64,000 nucleotides of DNA from Vreelandella songnenensis (GTDB lineage: Bacteria > Pseudomonadota > Gammaproteobacteria > Pseudomonadales > Halomonadaceae). The translations under genes were made by a program, and so were the position numbers. Every line of letters starts with the position of its first letter. Position 1 is the first letter of the stretch. Positions 26,088 through 35,426 of this stretch are shown here, piece by piece. The notes beneath the pieces are model-generated. The model was given only the letters and a program-made list of their open reading frames with translations. It did no database searches and was not told the DNA's origin. The DNA lies in NCBI RefSeq assembly GCF_003002925.1, contig NZ_PVTK01000006.1, positions 124,001 to 188,000 on the forward strand, written 5' to 3'.

Positions 26088-27734
26088 ATGAAGGACCAAT
26101 CGACGTTGACCTGCGCCGAACTTCTGATTCGCCTGCTGCGCGATACCTACGGTGTAGACACACTCTTCGGCATCCCCGGCGTGCATACGGTGGAGCTGTA
26201 CCGCGGCCTTGAAGACAGCGGCGTGGTACACGTAACCCCGCGCCACGAGCAGGGCGCAGGGTTCATGGCCGATGGCTACGCCCGGGCCAGTGGCAAGCCC
26301 GGGGTGTGCTTGATAATCACCGGCCCCGGCATGACCAACATCGCCACCGCCATGGGCCAGGCCCTGGCAGATTCGATCCCTATGCTGGTGATCTCGAGCG
26401 TAAACCGCCGCGATACCCTGGGAATGAAACAGGGCCGGCTCCACGAGCTGCCGAGCCAGCAGCAGATGATCAGCGGCGTGGCGCGCTTCAGCCACACGCT
26501 GCTCGATGCCGACACCCTGCCTGCGGTGCTGGCCCGCGCTTTTGCCGTCTTTGGCGGCACCCGCCCAGGCCCCGTCCATATAGAGATCCCCATCGACCTG
26601 TTCAACGCCCCGGTCACGGTGCCGAGCGGCTGGCAGGCGCCCACGCTTTACCGCGCCGCCCCCGACCCCCAGGGGCTTATTGAAGCGGCGCGCCTGCTAC
26701 AGGCAGCGAAGCGACCACTTCTGCTGCTGGGTGGCGGCTGCGTTTCGGCGCCCCAGGCGGCGCGCGCGCTGGTCGAGCGGCTCGATGCCCCGGCGGTCAC
26801 CACCATCAACGCCAAGGGCCTGCTGGGCCGCGACCACCCGCTGGACCTGGGCGCCAACGCGGCACTTCCTGCCGTGCGCACGCTTGCCGCCGAAGCGGAC
26901 GTGATTCTGGCGATTGGCACCGAGCTTGGCGAAACCGATTACGACGTGGTGTTCGACGACGGCTTTCACCTGAGCGGCACCCTGATTCGCATCGATATTG
27001 ATCCCGAACAGCTGGTGCGCAACCAGGCCACCACGCTGGGTCTGGTGGGCGATGCCGGGCGCAGCCTGGCGCTGCTTCTGGCGCATTTTCCCGAGCCGTT
27101 GAAGCGTGATGGCGCGGGGCGGACAAGAGCCGCCCTTGACGCGCTGGATCTCGCCAATGACCCGGCCTTCAGCCCCTTCGTGGCGCTTTATAAAACGCTT
27201 GCCGACGTCCTGCCCGAGGCGATTCTGGTAGGCGACTCCACCGCGCCGGTCTACGCCGGCAATCATCTGGTCAGCCAGCCCGCGCCGCGGCGCTACTTCA
27301 ACGCCTCGACCGGCTTCGGCACCCTGGGGTTCGGGCTACCCGCCGCCCTTGGCGCACAGCTTGCCCGGCCTGATCTGCCGGTAGTGGCGCTGGTGGGCGA
27401 CGGCGGGGTGATGTTCACGCTTTCAGAACTGGCCACGGCGGTCGAGGCGCGCCTGCCGGTGGTCATCGTGCTGTGGCACAACGCGGGCTATGAGGAGATT
27501 CGCCGCTATATGGATGCAAGCGGCGTGGCCCGGCTCGGTGTGGATATTCAGGCGCCGGATTTTTTGTTGCTGGCCGATGGCTTTGGCTGCCCCGGCGTCC
27601 GGGTCGATAGCCCTGGGACGCTTGCCACGGCGCTGACCCGGCGCGACCCCGCCGCCCCCTTGCTTGTCGAAATCGATGCTGGCGCCTGGCAAGCAGTCTG
27701 CGCCACTGAAGCCTCTGAAAAAGGATCGTCATGA
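26088..27734 (+). CDS. aruI: 5-guanidino-2-oxopentanoate decarboxylase (ThDP-dependent)
   Basis: 548 residues. Three-domain thiamine-diphosphate enzyme: N-terminal PYR domain with catalytic Glu in TPRHEQGAGFMADGYAR near residue 50, central domain, and C-terminal PP domain with the GDGG-N metal motif (LVGDGGVMFTLSELATAV to LWHNAGYEEIRRYM, near residues 430-470). It resembles AruI of the arginine transaminase pathway, which decarboxylates 2-ketoarginine to 4-guanidinobutyraldehyde; acetolactate synthase-like relatives are the alternative. A GGAGG site precedes the ATG, and the stop overlaps the aldehyde dehydrogenase start. No aruH transaminase is visible here. Confidence 0.85.
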   Translation: MKDQSTLTCAELLIRLLRDTYGVDTLFGIPGVHTVELYRGLEDSGVVHVTPRHEQGAGFMADGYARASGKPGVCLIITGPGMTNIATAMGQALADSIPMLVISSVNRRDTLGMKQGRLHELPSQQQMISGVARFSHTLLDADTLPAVLARAFAVFGGTRPGPVHIEIPIDLFNAPVTVPSGWQAPTLYRAAPDPQGLIEAARLLQAAKRPLLLLGGGCVSAPQAARALVERLDAPAVTTINAKGLLGRDHPLDLGANAALPAVRTLAAEADVILAIGTELGETDYDVVFDDGFHLSGTLIRIDIDPEQLVRNQATTLGLVGDAGRSLALLLAHFPEPLKRDGAGRTRAALDALDLANDPAFSPFVALYKTLADVLPEAILVGDSTAPVYAGNHLVSQPAPRRYFNASTGFGTLGFGLPAALGAQLARPDLPVVALVGDGGVMFTLSELATAVEARLPVVIVLWHNAGYEEIRRYMDASGVARLGVDIQAPDFLLLADGFGCPGVRVDSPGTLATALTRRDPAAPLLVEIDAGAWQAVCATEASEKGSS

Positions 27735-29176
27735 AAACGCTCGATCAGCAGTTCATCAACAACCAGTGGGTGGCCTCCCGGGGCCGCCGCCTGCTCGACG
27801 TCGTCAACCCGTACCGCGAAGAGGTGATTGCCCGGGTCACGGCGGGCGCCGCTTGTGATGTCGATGCGGCGGTTGACGCTGCACGAAAGGCCCAGCCCGC
27901 CTGGCAGGCGCTGGGCGGTGCCGCGCGGGCGGATTATCTCGACGGCTTTGCCGAAGCGCTGACCGCCCGGCGCGAGGCGCTCATCACGCTCAGCGCCACC
28001 AACAACGGCAAACCGCGGGTGGAAGCCGGGATCGACCTGGACGATGCGATTGCCTGCTACCGCTACTACGCCAGAGAGGCTCGCACGCTGGACGAGCGCC
28101 AGGGCGAGCGGGTGGCGGTCGAGATGGAGGGCGTCGAGGCGCGCATCTACCACGACCCGGCCGGGGTGGTCGGCCTGATCACGCCGTGGAATTTTCCGCT
28201 GGTGACCAGCGCCTGGAAGCTGGCGCCTGCGCTGGCCGCCGGGTGTACGGTCATCCTGAAACCTTCTGAAGTGGTGCCGCTACCGGAACAGGCGCTGGCG
28301 GATATCGCGCTGGAGATCGAGCTGCCTGCGGGTGTGTTGAACCTGCTCAACGGCGACGGTGAAGGCATCGGCGCGCCGCTTGCAAGCCACCCCGGCGTGG
28401 ACAAGATCTCCTTTACCGGCAGTAACCGGGTGGGCGAGGCGGTGATGCAGGCGGCGTCGAGGCGCACCGCCGGGGTTTCGCTGGAGCTCGGCGGCAAGTC
28501 GCCGATCCTGGTGATGGAGGACGCCGACCCCTTACATGCCGCCGATTGGGTCATGGCAGGTATCTACTTCAACGCCGGCCAGATCTGCTCGGCGACCTCA
28601 CGCCTGCTGGTACATGAACGCGTGGCCGAGGCGCTCTATGTCGAGCTTGCCAAGCGTATGGATGCGCTGACGCTGGGCGACCCGCTCGAGGAAGGCACTG
28701 ACCTTGGCCCGCTCACCAGCGCCAAGCAATATGCGGCGGTCAACGGCTATCTGAAAGTGGCCGAACAGGAAGGGCTAACGGTAGTGCGCGATCAAACCCA
28801 TTATGCGCTGCCGACGCAGGGCTATTTCGCCGCCCCTACGCTCTACCGCGATGTGCCGGTAGAAAGCCGCCTGTGGCGCGAGGAGATCTTCGGACCCGTG
28901 CTCTGCGCGCGCAGCGTGGCAAGTGAAGAAGAGGCGATCGAGCTTGCCAACGACAGCGACTTTGGCCTCGCCGCCACGGTGGTAAGCGGCGATGCTGAGC
29001 GCGCAAAACGCATCGGCCGGGCGCTCAAGGCCGGCAGCATCTGGTACAACACCGAGCAGCTGGTGCTGCCCGAAACCGCCTGGGGCGGCTTCAAGCGCAG
29101 CGGCATCGGCCGCGAGCTGGGACCCTGGGGGCTGAGTGCTTATCTGGAGGTGAAGCACGTGGTGGGGCCGCGATAA
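27731..29176 (+). CDS. Aldehyde dehydrogenase, probably for 4-guanidinobutyraldehyde
   Basis: 481 residues; start overlaps the aruI stop (ATGA). NAD(P)-dependent ALDH fold: ITPWNFPL and KPSEVVPLPE cofactor loops, catalytic Glu in SLELGGKSP near residue 255, catalytic Cys in FNAGQICSATSR near residue 288, and a betaine-aldehyde-dehydrogenase-like end (GGFKRSGIGRELG). In this operon the expected reaction is oxidation of 4-guanidinobutyraldehyde to 4-guanidinobutyrate, the substrate of GbuA. Related enzymes such as KauB and BetB accept several amino-aldehydes, so specificity is inferred from context. Confidence 0.87.
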   Translation: MKTLDQQFINNQWVASRGRRLLDVVNPYREEVIARVTAGAACDVDAAVDAARKAQPAWQALGGAARADYLDGFAEALTARREALITLSATNNGKPRVEAGIDLDDAIACYRYYAREARTLDERQGERVAVEMEGVEARIYHDPAGVVGLITPWNFPLVTSAWKLAPALAAGCTVILKPSEVVPLPEQALADIALEIELPAGVLNLLNGDGEGIGAPLASHPGVDKISFTGSNRVGEAVMQAASRRTAGVSLELGGKSPILVMEDADPLHAADWVMAGIYFNAGQICSATSRLLVHERVAEALYVELAKRMDALTLGDPLEEGTDLGPLTSAKQYAAVNGYLKVAEQEGLTVVRDQTHYALPTQGYFAAPTLYRDVPVESRLWREEIFGPVLCARSVASEEEAIELANDSDFGLAATVVSGDAERAKRIGRALKAGSIWYNTEQLVLPETAWGGFKRSGIGRELGPWGLSAYLEVKHVVGPR

Positions 29177-29210
29177 ACGGAGCTGAGCTAGGCGGGGAAG
29201 AATGTATGTC

Positions 29211-29236
29211 AAAAAAGGGCTGTAAAGCCCTTTTTT
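29211..29236. terminator. Intrinsic terminator of the arginine-catabolism operon
   Basis: An 11-bp stem (29211-29221 with 29226-29236) around GTAA, A-rich on the left and ending in six T on the right. It is a strong terminator on the plus strand and symmetrical enough to work on both. Confidence 0.88.
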
Positions 29237-29360
29237 GTAAGCTATAGCTTAAAGTGCTGTAAGCCATTATTGTTTCACGCACTGGAAGGGTTTTTCTACT
29301 GCCTGCGCTCGTTATGCTACTCGGTTATCACTAGTGGCTAACGATCCAGGGAGCGGCAGT

Positions 29361-31165
29361 ATGTCAAAAGGTACGGGGACAGCGAGCACAGGACTGCACT
29401 TCACGCTCACGCTACCCGGCGTTGACGATATCGCGGTAGTCGACTTTACCCACCGCGAAGCGCTCTCCCAGCCCTTTGAGCTGGTGCTCAACCTGGCCAG
29501 CCGCGACGGCAGCCTGGAGGCCACCGAACTGCTGGACCGTGAAGCTACGCTGACCGTGTGGCAGGATGGTGAAGTGCTGCGTCAGGTGCACGGTATCGTC
29601 AGCGAGTTTGGCCGCGGCGACCGGGGCCACCGGCGCACCTTCTACTCCCTGGTGCTACGCCCCGCGCTCTGGTGGCTCTCACTGCGCCACAACTCGCGTA
29701 TCTTCCAGAAAGTCGACCCGCTGACCATCATCAATACCCTGTGCGACGAACGCGGGATCACCGATGTAGCTTTTGCCGTCACTCGCGAACTGCCGGAGCG
29801 CGAGTACTGCGTGCAGTACCGCGAAACCGACCTGGCGTTTATTGAGCGCCTGGCCGCCGAAGAGGGCCTGTTCTACTTCCACGAATTTGAAGCGAGCGCC
29901 CATCGGCTGGTATTTGCCGACGACCCTCAAGTGATGGCCAATCTAGGCGAGCGCACTTACCACAGCCGCGCCGGCGGCACCGCGCCTACGCGCCATGTGC
30001 GAAAGCTCAGCCATACCGCCCGGGTGGCCGCGGCCACCGCGACCCTGAAAGACTACAGCTTCAAGAACCCGGCCTACGCCCAGCTGCACGAACACCTGGG
30101 CCGTGACGTGGAAGCCCACGGCCAGCAGACCGACTACGAGCACTTCGATTACCCCGGCCGCTACAAGCAGGACGCCTCCGGCCAGCCGTTCACCCGCATC
30201 CGCCTGGAAGAGCTGCGCCGCGACGCCATCACCGCCAACGCCGAAAGCGACCTGCCGGAACTCGCTCCCGGCGTGCGCTTCAGCTTGACCGATCACGATA
30301 CCGACGGTTTCAACCGCGACTGGCAGGTGGTGGCCGTCCACCACACGGGCGAACAGCCCCAGGCGCTGGAAGAAGATGGCATGACGCACAGCGATACCAG
30401 TGGCATGACGCGCTACGTCAACCAGGTCACCCTCATGCCCGGCGACGCCCCCTGGCGGGCCACGCCCAACCCCAAGCCAAGAGTCGACGGCCCCCAGGTG
30501 GCGTTTGTGGTCGGCCCGGAAGGCGAGGAGATTCACTGCGACGAGCACGGCCGGGTGAAGGTCCAGTTCCCCTGGGACCGCTACGCCGAACCCGCAACGA
30601 CAGCCACCTCAAGGTACACAACGACCGCATCAGCGAGATCGACAACGATGACCACCACACGGTGCACGGCAACCGCTACACCCAAGTGGACGGCGATGAT
30701 CACCTGATCATCAGCGGCACCCGCCATGAAAAAGTCGGCCAAGCGCAGCTGGTGGAAGTCGGGCAGGAGGTTCATCAAAAAGCAGGGGTAAAAACCGTTA
30801 TCGATGCCGGGGCGGAAATTACCCTCAAGGCTGGCGGCAGCTTCGTTAAGCTCGACCCCAGTGGTGTCACCATCGTCGGCCCTCAGGTGCGTATCAACTC
30901 CGGTGGCAACCCGGGTAAGGGTAGCGGGCAGGCTGTTCTGAAACCCCTTAAGCCAGTAGGTGGAGAGCACTTGCTAGGTAGCTATAACCAGGCATTCATC
31001 GCCACATGGAGCGGCACCGATATACCCGCTACCAATATGCGTTATCGCATTACCGATGCACAGGGCAGTATCGTAAAAGAGGGGCGCACGAACGAGCTGG
31101 GTGAAACTGGGGTTACCGAAAGCGACGCGCCTGGCCGCTTGCACATCGATATTCTAGGAGACTAA
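29361..31165 (+). pseudogene. vgrG: vgrG (type VI secretion spike) with internal deletion and frameshift
   Basis: The ATG at 29361 has AGGGAG 7 nt upstream. Residues 1-405 match the gp27-like VgrG base (FTLTLPGVDDIAVVDFTHRE; EGLFYFHEF; VKVQFPWDRYAEP). After about 30592 this frame becomes low-complexity and stops at 30707, while the homologous needle sequence resumes in another frame (NDSHLKVHND at 30596, then HHTVHGNRYTQVDGDDH) and runs to 31165. The segment normally between them (OB fold and first needle repeats) is absent. The distal part has beta-helix repeats and a C-terminal transthyretin-like cargo domain (ATNMRYRITDAQGSIVKEGR). An in-frame GTG at 30662 could start a separate C-terminal polypeptide. 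Confidence 0.82.
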
Positions 31166-31167
31166 GC

Positions 31168-32067
31168 GTGTCTACGAATGACGTTCTAGGTGCTACTGAC
31201 GCGGCCTACACCCCCACCGACGACACACAGCCTGTCGCCGTGAGCCTACATGTGTGTAACAAGCAGGTACCCCCTGCCAACGAGAGCTTTTTAGGTAACT
31301 GTGAATGGTATTATCGACCGCTGCACGATGAGTTCATCGAGAAAAGCGGTGTTGCAAGCTGGGAAGCCTTGAAAGCCTGGGCCACTTGGTGGAATCCCTT
31401 CAGTGATTCTGACGTCGTTCGACGCTTCCTGGCCAACCGCGATGAATTGATTGCGCCGGAAAGCGCCCATGCTCACTGGTCGCGGCACTCCAATTTCATG
31501 ATGCGCCATATCGGCTGTGGACATCTGCCGCCTGACTATTACATCAGCTACGGTTATTACTATTGCTATACCTATGGTGAGCGGTTAAGGCATCGCCTTA
31601 GCACCGATGGGCAACGATGGTTAGATCAGGCTAGATTTAATCTACAGGAAAACATAGAGACGGGTCTTGAGGACAATATGGATGGCGATGAAATCAATGT
31701 AGTCTGCCGTCGTTACCCTAATCGTAGTATGCAAATGAATGTACCGCGGCATGAGCTCGAAATCGATTCCGTTACCTTCAAAACCTTTGCCTTCAATACC
31801 CATGTACCAGCCTATCTGGATGCAGGGCTTGCTGACTTACCGATTACTGATTTGATGCGAATCGGCACCCAACCCAACGCTGAAGAGTGGTTAGATGGCG
31901 AAACATGGAAGCAAGCAACTGACAGCGCTTTCGAGGTAGGTAAGGATAAACTCAAGGGTGCTGGAAATGCCATCTCAAGCGGTGCACATGCAGCGGCCGG
32001 AGCCGTGGGTGACAGCATCAGTGCTGTAGAGCAGGCGCTCTCGCGGTTAATTCAGCATCTTCGTTAG
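31168..32067 (+). CDS. Putative type VI secretion cargo effector, family not recognised
   Basis: 299 residues from a GTG two nt after the vgrG stop, with AGGAG 8 nt upstream. No signal peptide, PAAR, Rhs, MIX or GxSxG lipase motif is seen. It has a histidine cluster (H101, H103, H107, H114, H119, in HWSRHSNFMMRHIGCGH), an aromatic tract (DYYISYGYYYCYTYGERL, 123-140), a conserved-looking FKTFAFNTHVPAYLDAGL block, and an Ala/Gly-rich amphipathic C-terminus (260-299). Tight coupling after a VgrG with a cargo-binding end and before a membrane-anchored protein is the standard effector layout. Activity cannot be named. Confidence 0.6.
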   Translation: MSTNDVLGATDAAYTPTDDTQPVAVSLHVCNKQVPPANESFLGNCEWYYRPLHDEFIEKSGVASWEALKAWATWWNPFSDSDVVRRFLANRDELIAPESAHAHWSRHSNFMMRHIGCGHLPPDYYISYGYYYCYTYGERLRHRLSTDGQRWLDQARFNLQENIETGLEDNMDGDEINVVCRRYPNRSMQMNVPRHELEIDSVTFKTFAFNTHVPAYLDAGLADLPITDLMRIGTQPNAEEWLDGETWKQATDSAFEVGKDKLKGAGNAISSGAHAAAGAVGDSISAVEQALSRLIQHLR

Positions 32068-32075
32068 GAGTAACT

Positions 32076-33278
32076 ATGCGCCGAGTTCGATGGGCAATCG
32101 CCGTACTGATCATTGCAATAGCCGGATATGTCATAGGGAGTGGAGGTATGTGGGAGAGTATTAGCAACGATTTTATGAAGGAAGACACTCCTTATGGGCC
32201 TGGGGATTTTCGGATACGCAATGAGCAAGTGCTATCCATGAAACTTACAAATCCTGAAACTACTTTCAAGCATAGAACCGATGAAGAAGTGAATGCTAAC
32301 GTCAAGCTTGAATACAGCGAGCGCTGGATGGCTAGTCCCTCTGAACGCGCCAATCGCCGTACTGTACGCATCCTGGCGGGAAATATCGAAGACGGGATCG
32401 AGCGACGCTTTGAAGAGCGGGCCCAGCAGGCAGACTGGTGGCTCTCTCCCGACTGGAGCACACTTTACCTGTCAACAGGCTGGTCAGATAGAACCGCTGG
32501 TCAGTTATCAGAGCAGAGTTATCGCTCTCAAGCTACTCAATTGTTTAGATCTACTGATCAGGGCGAATCCTGGGAAAAATTACGTTGGCCCGAACACCAG
32601 AACATCTCGGCGCTGCGTTTCCTAGATGCCCAGCGCGGTTATCTGATCGGTTGGGGCCCCCATATTTGGCGTACTGAGAACGGCGGTGAGCATTGGGAGG
32701 AAATTCCTGTTCCAGCAGGTGCACGCAACCCTGAAGACGAACGCCAGCGTTTCGATCTAGTCGCGCTAGGGCAGGATGACGCGCTGCGCATGGCGTTCTT
32801 CGATGAGGCCCGTGGCGAGAGCGTCATCTACTCGCTTCCGTGGGGCGAAGACGAACCAATCTTCGACGTAGCAATAGGTGATTATGGAGTTAACGACATC
32901 GCCGTCAATGAACAGGGCGAGGTCTATATTCTGGCCCGCAAAGGTCGCCCCATGTCCTTGATGCCCACGGAACAGCTGGTTCACCACCCCAGCTCTGTTT
33001 GGCATTGGAATGGCGAGCAGTTAGCCGAGCTGCATGAGTTCGATAGCGATCTGGTGGGCTATGCCCTGTACATAACGCCGGAAGAAGGGTTGTTGTTTGA
33101 TGGTGTTAACGAAGGCAGTCTACTGGGTAATGATGTCACCGCCGTTAGCTACGATGGCGGCGGCGATTGGAAGATAGAAAACGAAGGGCGAAGTGCCGAG
33201 GGTGGCTATTATGATACCCGCACAGGCGAACGGTGGCGCGTCTCTGGTTATTCGCTATATCGACGAGAAATCCCTTGA
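32076..33278 (+). CDS. Putative periplasmic immunity protein, membrane-anchored beta-propeller
   Basis: 400 residues; GGAGTAACT precedes the ATG. Residues 5-22 form an uncleaved-looking hydrophobic anchor, followed by a periplasmic domain with Asp-box repeats (STDQGESW near 160, TENGGEHW near 206, and a later YDGGGDWK) typical of BNR/sialidase-like propellers. Position directly after the putative effector suggests the cognate immunity protein, implying that the toxin acts in the periplasm or on the envelope. It resembles, in architecture only, anchored Tli-type immunity proteins. An independent role cannot be excluded. Confidence 0.55.
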   Translation: MRRVRWAIAVLIIAIAGYVIGSGGMWESISNDFMKEDTPYGPGDFRIRNEQVLSMKLTNPETTFKHRTDEEVNANVKLEYSERWMASPSERANRRTVRILAGNIEDGIERRFEERAQQADWWLSPDWSTLYLSTGWSDRTAGQLSEQSYRSQATQLFRSTDQGESWEKLRWPEHQNISALRFLDAQRGYLIGWGPHIWRTENGGEHWEEIPVPAGARNPEDERQRFDLVALGQDDALRMAFFDEARGESVIYSLPWGEDEPIFDVAIGDYGVNDIAVNEQGEVYILARKGRPMSLMPTEQLVHHPSSVWHWNGEQLAELHEFDSDLVGYALYITPEEGLLFDGVNEGSLLGNDVTAVSYDGGGDWKIENEGRSAEGGYYDTRTGERWRVSGYSLYRREIP

Positions 33279-33385
33279 TTCATATCTAGGGCATCGCAAG
33301 AGTAACGCTTAGATATATGCCTTGCCTCCTCTTCTATCGGGCTAATCTATTTACCATGAAATACTAATGAGAACAGAGTAAGCGA

Positions 33386-34312
33386 ATGTCTAACGTCCAA
33401 CTTGGCCTCGTGGGTTTTGGTAAGATTGCGCACGACCAGCATCTTCCAGCAATAGCCGAAACTGCGAACTGCCAGCTTGTTGCTACGGCGGACCCGTATA
33501 CGTCTTTGCAGGGGTTGCCTGGCTATCAAGATATGCAGGAGATGCTTGACGCTCACCCTGAAATCAATGCTGTAGCGATCTGTACGCCAACGCATCTTCG
33601 TTACACGCAGGCGCGCATGGCATTACTTCAGGGCAAGCATGTGCTGCTTGAAAAACCGCCAGGAGCTACGCTAAGCGAAGTTGAAAGTCTGGTTACTCTT
33701 GCAGCCGAGCAGGGAATGAGTCTTTTTGCCGCTTGGCACTCGCGGTTTGCACCTGGCGTGGCTCAGGCGCGTGATTGGCTGCGCGAACGGCAGGTGCAGC
33801 GAGTCGATATCGAGTGGAAAGAGGATGTGCGTGTATGGCATCCAGGCCAGCCATGGATTTGGCAACCCGGTGGTATGGGTGTATTCGATCCCGGTATCAA
33901 TGCGCTTTCCATTGCCACAACGATCCTGCCGCAACCATTTTTCTTGCGACAGGGCATACTTCAGATACCCAGCAACTGCCAGACACCTATCGCCGCCGAG
34001 CTGGCTTTTACCGATGCTCAAAAGGCATCCATCAAGGCACATTTCGACTTTCGCCAAACCGGGCCGCAAACGTGGGATATCCATGTAAAAACCGATGATG
34101 GGGAGCTGAGCTTGACTCAGGGAGGAGGGCGCCTGGTAATCAATGGTGAGATAATCATCGATGCTGAGGAGCGCGAGTACGTCGAGCTTTATGCCCATTT
34201 TGTGTCGCTGATTGACGGCCAAAGGAGCGATGTAGACATATCTCCGCTACGTCACGTTGCCGACGCCTTTCTATACGGTCACCGTGAAACGGTCGATGCG
34301 TTTGCCGAGTAG
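33386..34312 (+). CDS. Gfo/Idh/MocA-family dehydrogenase, probably sugar 1-dehydrogenase
   Basis: 308 residues. Rossmann start LGLVGFGKIAHDQHLPAI, then CTPTHLRYTQARMALLQGKH and the catalytic EKPPG motif near residue 93. The short length and the N-terminus recall D-galactose/L-arabinose 1-dehydrogenases, which oxidise aldoses to lactones with NAD(P). It stands alone between the type VI cassette and a convergent cellulase; a link to use of released sugar is possible. Ribosome site is weak. Confidence 0.8.
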   Translation: MSNVQLGLVGFGKIAHDQHLPAIAETANCQLVATADPYTSLQGLPGYQDMQEMLDAHPEINAVAICTPTHLRYTQARMALLQGKHVLLEKPPGATLSEVESLVTLAAEQGMSLFAAWHSRFAPGVAQARDWLRERQVQRVDIEWKEDVRVWHPGQPWIWQPGGMGVFDPGINALSIATTILPQPFFLRQGILQIPSNCQTPIAAELAFTDAQKASIKAHFDFRQTGPQTWDIHVKTDDGELSLTQGGGRLVINGEIIIDAEEREYVELYAHFVSLIDGQRSDVDISPLRHVADAFLYGHRETVDAFAE

Positions 34313-34343
34313 GCGGTCGCCCAATACATACTCTTCTTGATCG

Positions 34344-34371
34344 AAGTGGCCCGACATGGGCCGGGCCACTT
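34344..34371. terminator. Hairpin between convergent sugar dehydrogenase and GH5 genes
   Basis: AAGTGGCCCG (34344-34353) pairs exactly with CGGGCCACTT (34362-34371) around an 8-nt loop, with short T/A tracts at the ends. It can serve both convergent genes. Confidence 0.65.
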
Positions 34372-34430
34372 TCTGATCACTTGACGCCGCTCGGTGTATT
34401 GGAAGTGATCGTTCAAGGCTTGGGTCACGA

Positions 34431-35426
34431 TCACTCAACTGGATCGATCTCGGTGCCCCAGTTGCTGATGATGTCTTTCACGAACGTGCCAGCGTCGGTC
34501 AGGTCTGAATCACTCCACTGGCCTGCAGGGTTTGCACCCGGTCTAATGATGGAGGCGCCTTCGTTTTTATCGCTTACCGCCCAGTTGAGGTGAGTGATGT
34601 TGTGCTCCGCGAGAAACGTCATCCAGTCACGGGTGCTTTGCTCATCAACGGCACCACCACCATCGGCATTGACGGCGCCCCACTCCGTTACCATCAAGGC
34701 CGCACCGTTATTCAGAGCGGTTTCGGCCTTGTTGCGCAAGGCTTGGCCGTGAGAGCCTGCATAAAAGTGCAGTGCATAGGCAATATTGCGGCCTTCGATC
34801 GGGTCGGTGGAGGCAATATCAACGTCTTGCGACCAGGTGGGTGTGCCCACCACGATCAGATTGTCGGGATCGATGTCACGGATAGCATCAATGACATCTA
34901 CCGCATAAGGTTTGACGACATCGCTCCAGCTCACCTGCAGCGGCTCGTTATAGATTTCGTAAATCACGTTATCGTAGTTGCCATACTGCTGCGCCATTTG
35001 CTGAAAAAAGCGAATAGCGTCTTCTTTTTTATCTTCACCGTGATGAGTGTGGAAATCGATAATGACATACATGTCATTGTCGATAGCCGCTTCAACAATC
35101 GTCTTCACTCGTTCGACGTTGGCCTCAGGATCTTGCAGGTAAGAGCCTCCTTCATCCGCGCCCATGGCAGCTCTTACGATAGTGGCATCCCAATCCTCCT
35201 TGAGCCACCGCACTACCTGGGCATTGTACATCTTCTCTTGGCCCCAACCGGTATTGCTCCAAAAGAGGCTATTACCGGCAAAGCTTCTGGCCTCTCCACC
35301 GCTCAGGATTTGATTGCCTTCGACACTCAAGGGGGGAACGGCCGCTTGGGCAATCGCGATCACGTTCGCCCCTATCGCGATAGAAATGAGTGCAGGTTTG
35401 AACCAGCTACTTAGTGAGTAATACAT
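34431..35426 (-). CDS. Secreted glycoside hydrolase family 5 endoglucanase
   Basis: 331 residues; AAGGGA 7 nt upstream of the ATG. Signal peptide of about 28 residues (AIAQA-AVPP), then a single GH5 TIM barrel with no carbohydrate-binding module. Catalytic acid/base Glu in IYEIYNEPLQVSW near residue 162 and nucleophile Glu in LMVTEWGAVN near residue 249; also IIDFHTHHGED and the C-terminal LNWAVSDKNEGASI aromatic strand. This fits subfamily 2 beta-1,4-endoglucanases. In a flagellated halophile it may serve cellulose or matrix turnover. Its long AT-rich upstream region probably holds the regulation. Confidence 0.9.
   Translation of the reverse strand: MYYSLSSWFKPALISIAIGANVIAIAQAAVPPLSVEGNQILSGGEARSFAGNSLFWSNTGWGQEKMYNAQVVRWLKEDWDATIVRAAMGADEGGSYLQDPEANVERVKTIVEAAIDNDMYVIIDFHTHHGEDKKEDAIRFFQQMAQQYGNYDNVIYEIYNEPLQVSWSDVVKPYAVDVIDAIRDIDPDNLIVVGTPTWSQDVDIASTDPIEGRNIAYALHFYAGSHGQALRNKAETALNNGAALMVTEWGAVNADGGGAVDEQSTRDWMTFLAEHNITHLNWAVSDKNEGASIIRPGANPAGQWSDSDLTDAGTFVKDIISNWGTEIDPVE

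Noticed and set aside
25158..26579. Long minus-strand open frame of 473 codons opposite the YjiH and aruI genes
   Set aside because: Its product is Arg/His/Gln-rich without domains, and it lies antisense to two well-supported genes; a GC-rich shadow frame.
31168..32067. Lipase (Tle-type) identity for the putative type VI effector
   Set aside because: No GxSxG or HKD motif is present in the protein, so a lipase label is not supported.
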